Positions 33,939 through 42,368 are shown, counted from the stretch's first letter. The stretch: DNA of 64,000 nt from Pseudomonas inefficax (GCF_900277125.1 NZ_OPYN01000132.1:52-64051); one strand, 5' to 3'. The notes: a model not told the origin generated them from the sequence alone. Program-made: numbers and translations.

Positions 33939-33963
33939 GGGCCTTTGCAAGCGCTCCACGTAC

Positions 33964-34053
33964 CCTGTGGGAGCGGGTTCACCCGCGAAGAATCCAACCT
34001 GGTGCATGGCACCGGCTGCGCCGGTGTTCGCGGCTGAAGCCGCTCCCACAGGG
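33964..34053. repeat. REP pair (BIME) with a mixed stem
   Basis: The left unit is GGGAGCGGGTTCACCCGCGAAGAA and the right is TTCGCGGCTGAAGCCGCTCCCAC, with the GGTGCATGGCACCGG spacer between. The two stems differ from each other here. Confidence 0.85.
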
Positions 34054-34115
34054 TCCCCGCTTACTCAAGGAGTCATGTGCAGTTCCATCATGGTGGGCTG
34101 CTCTGCCAGTCCCTG

Positions 34116-34583
34116 TCACGACTGGCTGCGCTTACGCTTCAACTGCTGCTTCAACACCTTCAATGGCGGTGCATAGAAAAACCCGAACGACACACTCCCC
34201 GTGCGCCCCTTCACCGCATGATGCAACCGGTGCGCGCGGTGCAGGCGCCTGAGGTAGCGGTTGACCGGCCGTGGCTTGCGTGGCCAGTGCCGGTGAAAGA
34301 ACCCGTCATGGGCCACGATATACAGCACGCCATACCCCGCCACCCCGCCGCCCACCCACTGCAAGGGTGCATGACCACCCTTGCCCAGAGCCACCAGCAC
34401 CGTCGCGATCAACCCCAGGGCCACCAGGTACAAGTCATTGGTTTCGAGCATGCCCAGTTGCGGCTCATGGTGCGAGCGATGCAGCCACCAGCCCCAGCCA
34501 TGCATGATGTACTTGTGAGCCAGCGTGCCAACGCCCTCCATGGCTACCAGGGTGCCGAACAGTACGGCGAGATTGAACAGCAT
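34116..34583 (-). CDS. CrtZ-like fatty acid/carotene hydroxylase superfamily protein
   Basis: This 155-residue membrane protein has the full set of His motifs of the beta-carotene hydroxylase/fatty acid hydroxylase superfamily: HKYIMH, HRSHHE, HDGFFHRHW and HRAHRLHH. It begins MLFNLAVLFGTLVAMEG. CrtZ adds 3-hydroxyl groups to beta-rings using a diiron centre, but no crt biosynthetic genes are in the window, so the real substrate is unknown. Start 34583 is the first Met in frame with the hydrophobic N-terminus; the SD sequence is weak. Confidence 0.85.
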   Translation of the reverse strand: MLFNLAVLFGTLVAMEGVGTLAHKYIMHGWGWWLHRSHHEPQLGMLETNDLYLVALGLIATVLVALGKGGHAPLQWVGGGVAGYGVLYIVAHDGFFHRHWPRKPRPVNRYLRRLHRAHRLHHAVKGRTGSVSFGFFYAPPLKVLKQQLKRKRSQS

Positions 34584-34750
34584 GGAACGGTCCGGGGGAT
34601 GGCAAGGGAAGGCGCAAGGGTACCGATTGCCCGCGTTTTTTTCCATGCAGGCGTGGCTAGCTGACAAAAGGTGTAAGCTCGGTGCGCTGACAATTGCAGC
34701 CGCAGGTGCTGCCGGCAGACCAGGACATACAACTTGAAAAGGACTTGTTG

Positions 34751-35260
34751 ATGCGCATCCGCCCTACTCTCGCGCGGGACATTCAATCGCTCCCGGAGGT
34801 CGAGCGCTCGGCTGCCCAGGCCTTTGCCGCCTGGCCGGCACTGGCATGGCTGGCGCAGGGTGACGTGATGGATTGCGAGGCTCACCGGGCGTTTGTCGAC
34901 GCAGGCGGTAGCTGGGTGGTCGAGGACCTGGATGGGTGCATTCTGGGGTTTGCCTGTGCCCGGCTCGAGGATCAGGCGCTACACCTTCATGAAGTTTCGG
35001 TACGCCTGGAGGCCCAGGGGCAAGGTGTCGGGCGCAAGCTGCTGCAGCAGGTGGCCGATGCGGCGCGCCAGGTAGGGGCGCGGGAGCTGACCTTGACCAC
35101 CTTTGCCGATGTGCCATGGAATGCACCGTTCTATGCGCGGTTGGGGTTCGAGGTGATTGATGAGGGGCTGCTGGATGCACGCTTGCAGCAGATTCTGGCC
35201 GGCGAGCGTGCCCATGGGTTCGAGGGCCGTTGTGCGATGCGCCTTGGTATAGATAACTAG
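34751..35260 (+). CDS. GNAT family N-acetyltransferase
   Basis: This 169-residue acetyltransferase has the acetyl-CoA motif A in EVSVRLEAQGQGVGRKLLQ near residue 85 and the motif B region FYARLGFEVID near residue 130. AAGGA precedes ATG 34751, which is preferred over an upstream in-frame start. The C-terminal RCAMRLGIDN is typical of small-molecule GNATs. Substrate unknown. Confidence 0.92.
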   Translation: MRIRPTLARDIQSLPEVERSAAQAFAAWPALAWLAQGDVMDCEAHRAFVDAGGSWVVEDLDGCILGFACARLEDQALHLHEVSVRLEAQGQGVGRKLLQQVADAARQVGARELTLTTFADVPWNAPFYARLGFEVIDEGLLDARLQQILAGERAHGFEGRCAMRLGIDN

Positions 35261-35264
35261 ACCC

Positions 35265-35362
35265 CGGGGCTGCTTTGCAGCCCATCGCCGGCAAGCCAGC
35301 TCCCACAGGTAATGAGCACTGCGCGGTCTTTGTGGGGGCTGGCTTGCCGGCGATGGGGCCGG
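35265..35362. repeat. REP pair (BIME), GCCGGCAAGCCAGC type
   Basis: CATCGCCGGCAAGCCAGCTCCCACAGG faces GGGGGCTGGCTTGCCGGCGATGGGG. It separates the convergent GNAT and diguanylate cyclase genes. Confidence 0.9.
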
Positions 35363-35381
35363 TACAGGCAACCCGGGGCCT

Positions 35382-36950
35382 TCATTCCTCTACACCCACC
35401 ACCGAACTTTCTGCCACACAATACCCATCCCGTCCCTGGCGCTTGGCCTGGTACAGCGCCGCATCCGCCGCGGCCATCAGGCGCTCGGCCGTCACCCCCT
35501 CTCGCGCCAGGTCTCCCACAGCAATCCCCGCACTGAACGACACCCGGCCCAGTGGGCTACCCACATGCTCCAGCAGCTGCCGGCGCAACAGCTGTTGCAC
35601 CTCCTGCACCAGCAGCTCCGCCCCGCGAGCATCGGTATCGGGCAGCAGCAGTGTGAACTCCTCGCCACCATAGCGCACAGCCAGGTCGGCCGGCCGCTTC
35701 AGCGCCTGCTGCAGCACCTCGGCAAAACGCCGCAGGCACTGGTCGCCCGCAGGGTGCCCATAACGGTCGTTGTAGGCCTTGAAGTAATCCAGGTCGAGCA
35801 TCACCAGCGCCAGCGGATAGCCCTTGCGTCGTGCCCTGCGCAGCTCCGGCTCGAACACTGCATCCAGCCGCCGGCGGTTACCCAAGCCGGTCAGGCTGTC
35901 GGTCAGTGCCAGAGCCTTCAGGGTCTGATGCGCCTGGTGCAACGCCCGCTCGATGACGATACGCTCGCGCAGCTGGCGCAACACCACACCACCAAAGGCC
36001 GCCAGGCCCACCAGCAACAGCAGCAATACCGCCACCGACTTGATCGCATCGTGCCGCCAGGGTGCGACGATCGACTCCCGCGACAAGCCCGCCTCCACCA
36101 CCAACGGGTAGCTGGCCAGTGCGCGATAGCCATACAGCCGTGGCGTGCCGTCCACCACGGCGACCGCTTCGGCCACCCCTTCACTTGCATGCGGCAGGTG
36201 AATGCGGAAAATCTCACTGCTGCTCAGGCTGCGGCCCACCACCTGCTCGACGAACGGCCGCCGTACCAGGATGGTGCCGTCGCGCTTGGCCAGTACCAAC
36301 GCGCCGCGTTCGTCGATCTTGAAGTCACCGTAGTAGCGCACGAACCACTCCACCTTGATGGTGCCCAGCAACACCCCGGCGAAGCTGCCATCGGCATATT
36401 GCAGGCGCCGTGAAATGGGGATGATCAGGTCGCCAGTGGAGCGGCTGCGCACCACCGAGCCGATGTGTATCCCACGGTCGGGATGGTCGCGGTGGTAGAT
36501 GAAGTAGTCGCGGTCGGCATTGTTGGCATTGGGCGGGACTACCTCCTGGTCAGTCACGATCCAGCTGCCATCCGGGCCATACACGAACAACCCGTGCAGC
36601 TGCGGCATGATGCTTTTCTGCTGCACCAGCAACGTATGCAGGCGCGGCCGGTCGATATGCTCGAAACCGTCGCCTTCCAGGCGCTCGGCCAGCGCCGCGG
36701 TAATGGCGTCGACCTGGCGGATGGCGTCTTCGGCATGCTGCGCCGTGGCCCGGGCCAGGTTGGTGACCATGTTCTCGGCATTGGTGAAGGCGTGCCGGTA
36801 ATCACGCCAGATACGCCAGCCTTCCACCACGACGAAGGCCAGCATCACCACCAGCATGAACGCCAGTACCAGGCGGAAAAGCGCCACGGCGCGGCCCTCG
36901 CCGGTTAGCGCGAAGAGCCCGTCTTCATCCTGTTTCCTGGCTGCACACAT
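35382..36950 (-). CDS. Membrane diguanylate cyclase with periplasmic sensor domain
   Basis: This 522-residue protein has an N-terminal membrane segment (about 22-43), a periplasmic dCache/PAS-like sensor (about 45-290, with PLVVEAGLSRESI at its end), a second membrane segment (about 300-320) and a GGDEF domain (about 355-515). The active site is GGEEF near residue 427, and five residues upstream lies RPAD, a complete RxxD inhibitory site, so product feedback by c-di-GMP is expected. Start 36950 follows AGGGA. Confidence 0.93.
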   Translation of the reverse strand: MCAARKQDEDGLFALTGEGRAVALFRLVLAFMLVVMLAFVVVEGWRIWRDYRHAFTNAENMVTNLARATAQHAEDAIRQVDAITAALAERLEGDGFEHIDRPRLHTLLVQQKSIMPQLHGLFVYGPDGSWIVTDQEVVPPNANNADRDYFIYHRDHPDRGIHIGSVVRSRSTGDLIIPISRRLQYADGSFAGVLLGTIKVEWFVRYYGDFKIDERGALVLAKRDGTILVRRPFVEQVVGRSLSSSEIFRIHLPHASEGVAEAVAVVDGTPRLYGYRALASYPLVVEAGLSRESIVAPWRHDAIKSVAVLLLLLVGLAAFGGVVLRQLRERIVIERALHQAHQTLKALALTDSLTGLGNRRRLDAVFEPELRRARRKGYPLALVMLDLDYFKAYNDRYGHPAGDQCLRRFAEVLQQALKRPADLAVRYGGEEFTLLLPDTDARGAELLVQEVQQLLRRQLLEHVGSPLGRVSFSAGIAVGDLAREGVTAERLMAAADAALYQAKRQGRDGYCVAESSVVGVEE

Positions 36951-37102
36951 TGAAATCCCTAGCCATACCGCGTTCGCCGCCTTTCACTATAGTTGAGCAC
37001 CATCTGCACGCAGCCGGCCAGGAAAAAGATTAAACCTTTGCCCCCCGTTCACCCTCAACCGTACGCGACACTGAGGTCGCGCCACGGTTTAAGGAGTGAA
37101 GC

Positions 37103-37603
37103 ATGAGCAGTCTCTTCATCAAGCGCGTCGGTTTTTCCATGGTGTTGGGCTTGGCATCGGTGCATGCGATGGCGGCAAGTTCCGATGACTTCGTCGAAGC
37201 GGCCACCGAGGCCGGTATTGCTGAAGTGGTAACCGGCAAGCTGGCGCTGGAAAAAACTCAGAATGCCGAAATCAAGACCTTCGCCCAGCAGATGGTCACC
37301 GACCACACTCAAGCCAACCAGAAGCTTGGCGACATCGCTCGCAAGCTCGACATTTCCGTACCTGACGAAGCGGCGATAACCGACAAGGTCAAGAAAATGA
37401 TCCTGGAATGGCGGGAGGAGTCGTTTGACAAGTCCTACGTCAACAACCAGGTCGACGCTCACGAAAAGGCGGTAGAGCTGTTCAAGAAGGAAGCGGCATC
37501 GTCCGACAAGGCTGAGCTGAAGGCCTTCGCCAGTGAAACCCTGCCCAAGCTCGAACAGCATCTGGAGCATGCCAAGGCGCTTCAGGCCAAACACGGCAAG
37601 TGA
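37103..37603 (+). CDS. DUF4142 periplasmic four-helix protein
   Basis: This 166-residue exported protein has a signal peptide (GFSMVLGLASVHAMA) and a ferritin-like helical mature part with EIKTFAQQMVTDHTQANQKL, the DUF4142 signature. AAGGAG precedes ATG 37103. DUF4142 proteins are stress-associated and of unknown biochemistry. It is followed after 8 bp by another small gene, probably in one operon. Confidence 0.92.
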   Translation: MSSLFIKRVGFSMVLGLASVHAMAASSDDFVEAATEAGIAEVVTGKLALEKTQNAEIKTFAQQMVTDHTQANQKLGDIARKLDISVPDEAAITDKVKKMILEWREESFDKSYVNNQVDAHEKAVELFKKEAASSDKAELKAFASETLPKLEQHLEHAKALQAKHGK

Positions 37604-37611
37604 GGCCCGCC

Positions 37612-37863
37612 ATGAGTAACGATGCATTGAAAGCCGAAGTGCTGACTCGCCTGCTACATGCTCACCCCCAGGGGCTGGGCAAGGAGGTGCTGGACAACTA
37701 CCGGGGCGAGAAAGCCGTTGCCGGCATGCTGAAAACGTTGCAGGAGGCCGGTTTAATCCAGGATGGCAGCGTGGCGGTTGGCAGCGACCACCAGATCAGC
37801 GTGAACTATCCGATCAAACTCTCGGCTGCGGGCGTGGAGGCAGCCAGGCAGGCAGAGTCCTGA
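37612..37863 (+). CDS. Small winged-helix-like hypothetical protein
   Basis: This 83-residue protein begins MSNDALKAEVLTRLLHAHP and has helical N-terminal half and a hairpin-like IQDGSVAVGSDHQISVNYPIKLS segment, compatible with a small winged-helix fold. I recognise no named family. GAGG from the preceding stop region serves as ribosome-binding site for ATG 37612; a GTG at 37600 overlapping the DUF4142 stop is an alternative. Confidence 0.7.
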   Translation: MSNDALKAEVLTRLLHAHPQGLGKEVLDNYRGEKAVAGMLKTLQEAGLIQDGSVAVGSDHQISVNYPIKLSAAGVEAARQAES

Positions 37864-37970
37864 GTCGTATGAGCGGGGCTTGCCTGGCCAAGGGCTCGAG
37901 CCAGCCTGCCCCGAGCAATGCCGTCTTGATCGCAGGGGCCGCTGCGCGGCCCTTTGCGACAATGCCGAGG

Positions 37971-38141
37971 TCATGGGGATTTTTCGACGTCCCGCGGTGG
38001 CTTGGCAGGCCCTTGAGGGTCGACTTGCGGATCTTCCACATCGGGTGAATCGGGATCGAAACCCAAGTCCTCGCTTTTGTTCGCCTGCTCGGACGAATGA
38101 GGCCCTTGGGGATGTTTGCCTGGCTGTTCTGGTTCGGGCAT
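37971..38141 (-). CDS. Small proline/acid-rich hypothetical protein
   Basis: This 56-residue protein, MPEPEQPGKHPQGPHSSEQ then SEDLGFDPDSPDVEDPQ and ending PAKPPRDVEKSP, is Pro/Asp/Glu-rich and presumably disordered. The frame is clean from ATG 38141 (CGGAGA upstream) to TGA 37971. Composition matches the other small acidic proteins of the window. No family recognised. Confidence 0.6.
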   Translation of the reverse strand: MPEPEQPGKHPQGPHSSEQANKSEDLGFDPDSPDVEDPQVDPQGPAKPPRDVEKSP

Positions 38142-38196
38142 GAGGCTATCTCCGGTAAGTGTCTAGGGAAGAAACCACCGGCGGTAAAAAGTTTGA

Positions 38197-39183
38197 TTAA
38201 TCTGCATCCACAGCTAGCCGAGCGCGGCATTCAACCAACGCTTGATCACGCTCGTTGAGCTGTTCCTCGAGCCGCTGGAGTTGACGAGCCTGTTCCGCGC
38301 ACAAATCGCGCCTGGCCTCCAGGCTCTGTGCCTGCACATCCAGCTGCCGGCGCATTTCCTCGCTGGCACCCTGCGCCTGGGCCAGGATCGTGCGCAAGCC
38401 CTGAATCTGCGCATCACGCTGCTCCAGCAATTCATCCTGCGCCCTGCAGGCGCTTGCGGCCTGGCGATGTTCACCCAGCAAGCGCTCGTTGTCGCGGTGC
38501 AGGCGGGTCAGCTCGTCCTGCTTGACGATCATGCCCTGCTGCAGTTGACGCAACTCCACTTGCAACTGTTGCAGCTGCGCTTCGTGGCGGCGCTGTTCCT
38601 GCTCACGCTGTTCGCGGCTGGCGTTGCGGTAGTGCTCCAGCGCGTCGCGGGCATGACGGTGCTTGTCTTCCAGTGATTTGACCTGCTCGTCCTTGTCGGC
38701 CAGGCGCACCTGCATCTCGCCCAGCGACTGGTTGAGGCTGGCACTGCGCAGCTGTTCGGCCTGCAGGGTGCTTTGGGTGGAAAGCAGTTTTTCCGATTCG
38801 GCGGCCAGTGCGGCCACATCAATCTGATGCTGTTGATGCGCCGCAGCCAATGCCTGCTGGGCAATGGCCAGTTGTGCCTCCAGTTGCTCGCGCTGCCGAG
38901 TGAAGGCGCTTTCGGCCTGCTCGATCTTCAGGTCGGCCTCGTCCTGCAACTGGGTTGCCAGTTGCCCGACCATTCGGCTCAGCACGTCGCTCAGCGCAAT
39001 ACCGCCCTCGGAGGTCACAGGCTGCTGGCCGTTCAGCTCTTTCAGGTAGCGGTGAATCGTGGTCTTGGAGCCGGTGTTGCCCAGCTCGATACGTATCGCA
39101 TCGATGCTGGGATTTTCGCCCCGGGCAATCAGTGCCTGACGCGCCTGCTGCACTACAACCTTGTTTATACCGCCCCGGGCCAT
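38197..39183 (-). CDS. KfrA-like coiled-coil DNA-binding protein
   Basis: This 328-residue protein has an N-terminal KfrA_N helix-turn-helix domain (about 1-110; VVQQARQALIARG and NTGSKTTIHRYLKEL) followed by a coiled coil of about 200 residues rich in Gln, Glu, Arg and Ala. KfrA of plasmids binds its own operator and forms filament-like assemblies; chromosomal homologues are poorly studied. AGGAG precedes ATG 39183. Palindromic sequence just upstream (39200-39240) is a candidate autoregulatory site. Confidence 0.88.
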   Translation of the reverse strand: MARGGINKVVVQQARQALIARGENPSIDAIRIELGNTGSKTTIHRYLKELNGQQPVTSEGGIALSDVLSRMVGQLATQLQDEADLKIEQAESAFTRQREQLEAQLAIAQQALAAAHQQHQIDVAALAAESEKLLSTQSTLQAEQLRSASLNQSLGEMQVRLADKDEQVKSLEDKHRHARDALEHYRNASREQREQEQRRHEAQLQQLQVELRQLQQGMIVKQDELTRLHRDNERLLGEHRQAASACRAQDELLEQRDAQIQGLRTILAQAQGASEEMRRQLDVQAQSLEARRDLCAEQARQLQRLEEQLNERDQALVECRARLAVDAD

Positions 39184-39199
39184 GCTTGCTCCTACGATT

Positions 39200-39240
39200 T
39201 TGTACCGTGTTATGTACCATGTAATTACATACCAATTATG
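39200..39240 (-). promoter_or_regulatory. Candidate operator/promoter of the kfrA-like gene
   Basis: A perfect 12-bp palindrome ATGTAATTACAT lies at 39219-39230, and on the - strand GGTATG, GGTACA and GGTACA recur at intervals of 15 and 12 bp around it. This AT-rich repeat array directly upstream of the start codon suits autoregulation by the KfrA-like protein. Confidence 0.6.
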
Positions 39241-39354
39241 GAGACAAGGAATTACCCACGCAAACATTTCCTATGGTGGAATAATCACGGCTTATCGCAT
39301 GTGAGTGGGTCATGGAGGCTGTGCAAGGGGATAAAACAGTACGCCAGACAGCAA

Positions 39355-39388
39355 AGCGCCCCGCACGGCTTCAAGCCGGCGGGGCGCT
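39355..39388 (-). terminator. Hairpin after the cytosine deaminase gene
   Basis: AGCGCCCCGC (39355-39364) and GCGGGGCGCT (39379-39388) make a 10-bp perfect stem about 25 bp past the deaminase stop, extended inside the loop by ACGGCTT/AAGCCG pairing. The T tract is weak (TTTGCTG). Confidence 0.65.
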
Positions 39389-39411
39389 GCAAAACGCTGA
39401 CGCAGCTAGCG

Positions 39412-40653
39412 TCAGGTGTAGTGTTTAACCTTGGCAGGTGTTCTACGCATCAGCACCTTGCCACTGCGTACCGACACCAGCGCATGCCCCTGGCTGCGCA
39501 CCATCTCGTAATCGTCTGGCGCGGACAGCAGCAACAGGTTCGCCGGGCGCCCCACCTCGATGCCGTAGCGCTCGCCCAGGTTCAGGGTGCGGGCGCTGTT
39601 GTCGGTGATCAGGTCCAGGCAGCGCTGCAGGTCTTCGTAGCCAAGCATGTGGCAGATGTGCAGGCCGGCCTCGAGAATACGCAGGATGTTGCCATTGCCC
39701 AGCGGGTACCAAGGGTCGACGATGGAATCCTGGCCAAAGCACACGTTCATACCAGCCCGATCGAGCTCGGCCACACGGGTGACGCCGCGGCGTTTCGGGT
39801 AGTTGTCGAAACGCCCTTGCAGGTGAATGCTCTCGGTCGGGCAGGACACGAAATTGATACCCGACTGCTTGAGCAGGCGAAACAGTTTGTAGCAGTAGGC
39901 ATTATCGTACGAGCCCATGGCCACGGTATGGCTGGCTGTTACCCGGGGGCCCATGCCGCGCAACCGCGCCTCTTCGGCCAACACTTCGAGAAAGCGCGAC
40001 TGCGGGTCGTCGGTTTCGTCGCAATGCACATCCACCAGGCAGCCGGTACGCTCGGCCAGGTCCATCAGGAACTTCACCGACGACACACCCTGGTCGCGGG
40101 TGTTCTCGAAATGAGGGATGCCGCCTACCACATCTGCACCGATGGCCACCGCCTCGGTCATCAGCGCCCGGCCGTTCGCGTAAGATTCAATACCCTCCTG
40201 GGGAAAGGCGACGATCTGCAGGTCGAGCAGGTGGCGCACTTCGTCACGCACTTCGACCATGGCCTTGAGCGCGGTCAGGGTGGGGTCGGTGACATCGACA
40301 TGGGTGCGCACGTGCTGGATGCCATGCTCCACCAGCATGCCGATGGTCTTTTTCGCGCGGTTCTTGATGTCGTCGTGGGTGGTGATCGCCTTGCGCTCGG
40401 CCCAGCACTCAATCCCTTCGAACAGGGTGCCACTCATGTTCCACCGCGGCTCGCCGGCGGTCAGCGTGGCGTCCAGGTGAATGTGCGGTTCGATAAACGG
40501 CGCTACCACCAGGTTTTGCCCGGCGTCCAGGTCATCGGCAGCACGCACCGTCACCTCTTCTGCCTGGGGCAGAATGGCGGCGATGCGTTCGCCGCTGAGC
40601 TCGATGCGGAACAGGCCAGGCTTGCCGCGCAGGCGTGCGTTGATGATGTTCAT
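39412..40653 (-). CDS. codA: Cytosine deaminase (CodA-type amidohydrolase)
   Basis: This 413-residue amidohydrolase has the metal-site motifs PFIEPHIHLD (HxH), VDVHCDETDD, SHTVAM and the Asp in FGQDSIVDPW, in CodA order and spacing. CodA deaminates cytosine to uracil. GGGAGA precedes ATG 40653. It lies downstream of the TPP-riboswitch tenA pair on the same strand but is separated by 223 bp with REPs, so co-regulation is uncertain. A role in salvaging a pyrimidine from thiamine breakdown is possible but speculative. Confidence 0.92.
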   Translation of the reverse strand: MNIINARLRGKPGLFRIELSGERIAAILPQAEEVTVRAADDLDAGQNLVVAPFIEPHIHLDATLTAGEPRWNMSGTLFEGIECWAERKAITTHDDIKNRAKKTIGMLVEHGIQHVRTHVDVTDPTLTALKAMVEVRDEVRHLLDLQIVAFPQEGIESYANGRALMTEAVAIGADVVGGIPHFENTRDQGVSSVKFLMDLAERTGCLVDVHCDETDDPQSRFLEVLAEEARLRGMGPRVTASHTVAMGSYDNAYCYKLFRLLKQSGINFVSCPTESIHLQGRFDNYPKRRGVTRVAELDRAGMNVCFGQDSIVDPWYPLGNGNILRILEAGLHICHMLGYEDLQRCLDLITDNSARTLNLGERYGIEVGRPANLLLLSAPDDYEMVRSQGHALVSVRSGKVLMRRTPAKVKHYT

Positions 40654-40732
40654 GATGCGTCTCCCTGGGCTTTGCTGGTGGCCCTGCCAGCATAGTGGCC
40701 GAAATCTCATCTGCCCGGCTAGCGAGGACCTT

Positions 40733-40849
40733 TGTAGGAGCGGCCTTGTGTCGCGAAAGGGCTGCGAAGCAGCCCCAGGATTTCAGCGCAGAAGCACAAA
40801 TTGCTGGGGCTGCTTTGCAGCCCTTTCGCGACACAAGGCCGCTCCTACA
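40733..40849. repeat. REP pair (BIME), GCCTTGTGTCGCG type
   Basis: GTAGGAGCGGCCTTGTGTCGCG and its inverted partner CGCGACACAAGGCCGCTCCTAC flank GGGCTGC-type secondary stems. It lies between tenA and codA. Confidence 0.92.
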
Positions 40850-40876
40850 TGAGTACGCCAAGGGCCATGCAGTACG

Positions 40877-41539
40877 TTACTGGCTATCCAATCCCGTCTG
40901 CCAGAAATCCGCCTCCAGGCTGGACGCCTGGCCGAAAATCCCCACCAGCTCGGCGAACCGCTGCTCGGTCATGCTTCGTGCCGCCAGTTCATCCAGGTGC
41001 TTGCGCGCCGCCGCTGCAACCCCTTGGTAGCCCTCCCCGGCATATTCGCCGATCCATTCGCGGTACGGGTGATTGCTCAAATCGCCGATGCGCTCGGCCA
41101 GGGTTCGGCCGATCTCGGCATAGCCGATCACGCACGGCGCCAACGCCACATGCAACTCCAGCAGGTCACCCGCGGCACCGCAGTCCAGCACATAGCGGGT
41201 ATAGGCAACCGTGGCCTGGTGTTCAGGCGCGGCCTCGATATCGGCCTGGGTCAGGCCCCAGCGTGCACACAGCCGCAAGTGCAGCTCGGTTTCATCCAGA
41301 ATCGCCGCCAGCCCGGCCTGTGCGGCGCGGATGTCGGCCGGGCGACGGCTCTTGTAGGCGGCCAACGCCCAGGCGCGGGCGAACTGGATGAGGAACAGGT
41401 AATCCTGTACCAGATAGGTACGGAAGGCGGCTTCGCTCAGCGTACCCTCGCCCATCTGGCGCACGAATTCGTGGTCGACATAGCTGTTCCACTGCGGCGT
41501 GGCGGCAGCCTTGAGGCGGTCGAAGATATCCATGCTCAT
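40877..41539 (-). CDS. tenA: TenA family aminopyrimidine aminohydrolase (TenA_C type)
   Basis: TenA converts aminomethylpyrimidine from degraded thiamine back to HMP. This 220-residue protein has the catalytic Cys in HVALAPCVIGYAEIG near residue 135 and the C-terminal catalytic Glu in ASSLEADFW near residue 208. GGAGG lies just before ATG 41539. Its start overlaps the stop of the second tenA-like gene by 4 bp, and both lie under a TPP riboswitch. Confidence 0.92.
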   Translation of the reverse strand: MSMDIFDRLKAAATPQWNSYVDHEFVRQMGEGTLSEAAFRTYLVQDYLFLIQFARAWALAAYKSRRPADIRAAQAGLAAILDETELHLRLCARWGLTQADIEAAPEHQATVAYTRYVLDCGAAGDLLELHVALAPCVIGYAEIGRTLAERIGDLSNHPYREWIGEYAGEGYQGVAAAARKHLDELAARSMTEQRFAELVGIFGQASSLEADFWQTGLDSQ

Positions 41540-42183
41540 TTGTCCTCCGGGTAGACGGCATCGAAGAAGGCCAGCTCCAGTGCCACGGTGCGCTGGTAGA
41601 AGTCACCCGCCAGCGCGGCATCCTGCGGGCCGACGCGGTCGAGTTCGGCTTGCAGGAAGGTAACGAAGTCCTGAAATGCCGGGTTGTCGTGCAGGGTGAT
41701 CCATTCGGCGTGGACGAAGTTGTCCGGCATCGGTTTTGGCGCCTTCAGCGCCCAGTCCAGATACAGGCCTTCGGCGACGTTGAGCACCGCCAGCGCGGCT
41801 GCATAGGACCGGGTGGCCGCCGCTTCGCGCATGATCGCCTTGAAACCTGCGGTCGGCACGGTGTCGGCCGGCTCGCTGCGTTGTGCAGCACTGACCCCGA
41901 GGGCCTCGAAGGCGCGCAGGAAGTAGGTGTTCTCGTCACTGGAGATCATCCCGGCAAAACGACCGAAGCGCAGGCGCGCCTCGAAGGTGTCGGCGGTGGC
42001 AATGGCTGCGCCCAGCAGGGTCAAGAAGCTGTCGAGGAAGCGGTGGTCCTGCACCAGGTAGTCGACCATGATCGGGTCCGGCAGGCTGCCGTCGCACAAT
42101 TGGGTGACGAAGCGATGGCCAACGGCCGCCGACCAGGTCGGCTCGCTGCGGCGGCGCAGGGACTGGCTGAAACGTTCGGTCAT
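41536..42183 (-). CDS. TenA family protein (TenA_E type, no active-site Cys)
   Basis: This 215-residue TenA homologue lacks the catalytic Cys: the equivalent segment is ALAVLNVAEGLYLDW, while the C-terminal Glu (VALELAFFDAVY) is present, which places it in the TenA_E group. TenA_E members may act on formylated aminopyrimidine or other thiamine products. AAGGA precedes ATG 42183; longer open frame upstream runs into the riboswitch. First gene after the TPP riboswitch. Confidence 0.9.
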   Translation of the reverse strand: MTERFSQSLRRRSEPTWSAAVGHRFVTQLCDGSLPDPIMVDYLVQDHRFLDSFLTLLGAAIATADTFEARLRFGRFAGMISSDENTYFLRAFEALGVSAAQRSEPADTVPTAGFKAIMREAAATRSYAAALAVLNVAEGLYLDWALKAPKPMPDNFVHAEWITLHDNPAFQDFVTFLQAELDRVGPQDAALAGDFYQRTVALELAFFDAVYPEDK

Positions 42184-42275
42184 GTTGCTGTCCTTGATGG
42201 GGGTGACAGCGAGACCGCGGTGGTTGGCATGGACGGGCCTCGCAGTGAGGCCGGCAAAAAGGCAGGTTTCAAGTC

Positions 42276-42368
42276 CCATCCCTTCGCCGGCATGATCCGG
42301 ATCAGGTTCGAAGGGTCACCGCGCTGCAGCATCCAGCGGTTTCTCAGCCCGTTGCCAGGCTCCCCTTG
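42276..42368 (-). promoter_or_regulatory. TPP riboswitch (THI element)
   Basis: On the - strand the classical THI-box elements occur in order: GGGAGCCTGGCAACGGGCTGAGA (P1/P2/J2-3 with CTGAGA), then GACCCTTCGAACCTGATC and CGGATCATGCCGGCGAAGGGA. This is the TPP-sensing fold that represses thiamine genes when TPP is high. It lies about 95 bp upstream of the TenA_E gene, so it controls the tenA pair. Confidence 0.96.

Noticed and set aside
37936..37965. Possible terminator GGGCCGC...GCGGCCC
   Set aside because: The following bases (TTTGCGACAA) resemble half of a REP unit and there is no T tract; left out as a terminator.
38197..39240. Integrated plasmid suggested by the KfrA-like gene
   Set aside because: No replication, partition or transfer genes lie near it, and similar chromosomal coiled-coil homologues are common in Pseudomonas.
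39412..42368. codA as a certain member of the TPP-riboswitch operon
   Set aside because: 223 bp with a REP pair separates it from tenA, so common transcription cannot be claimed from sequence.
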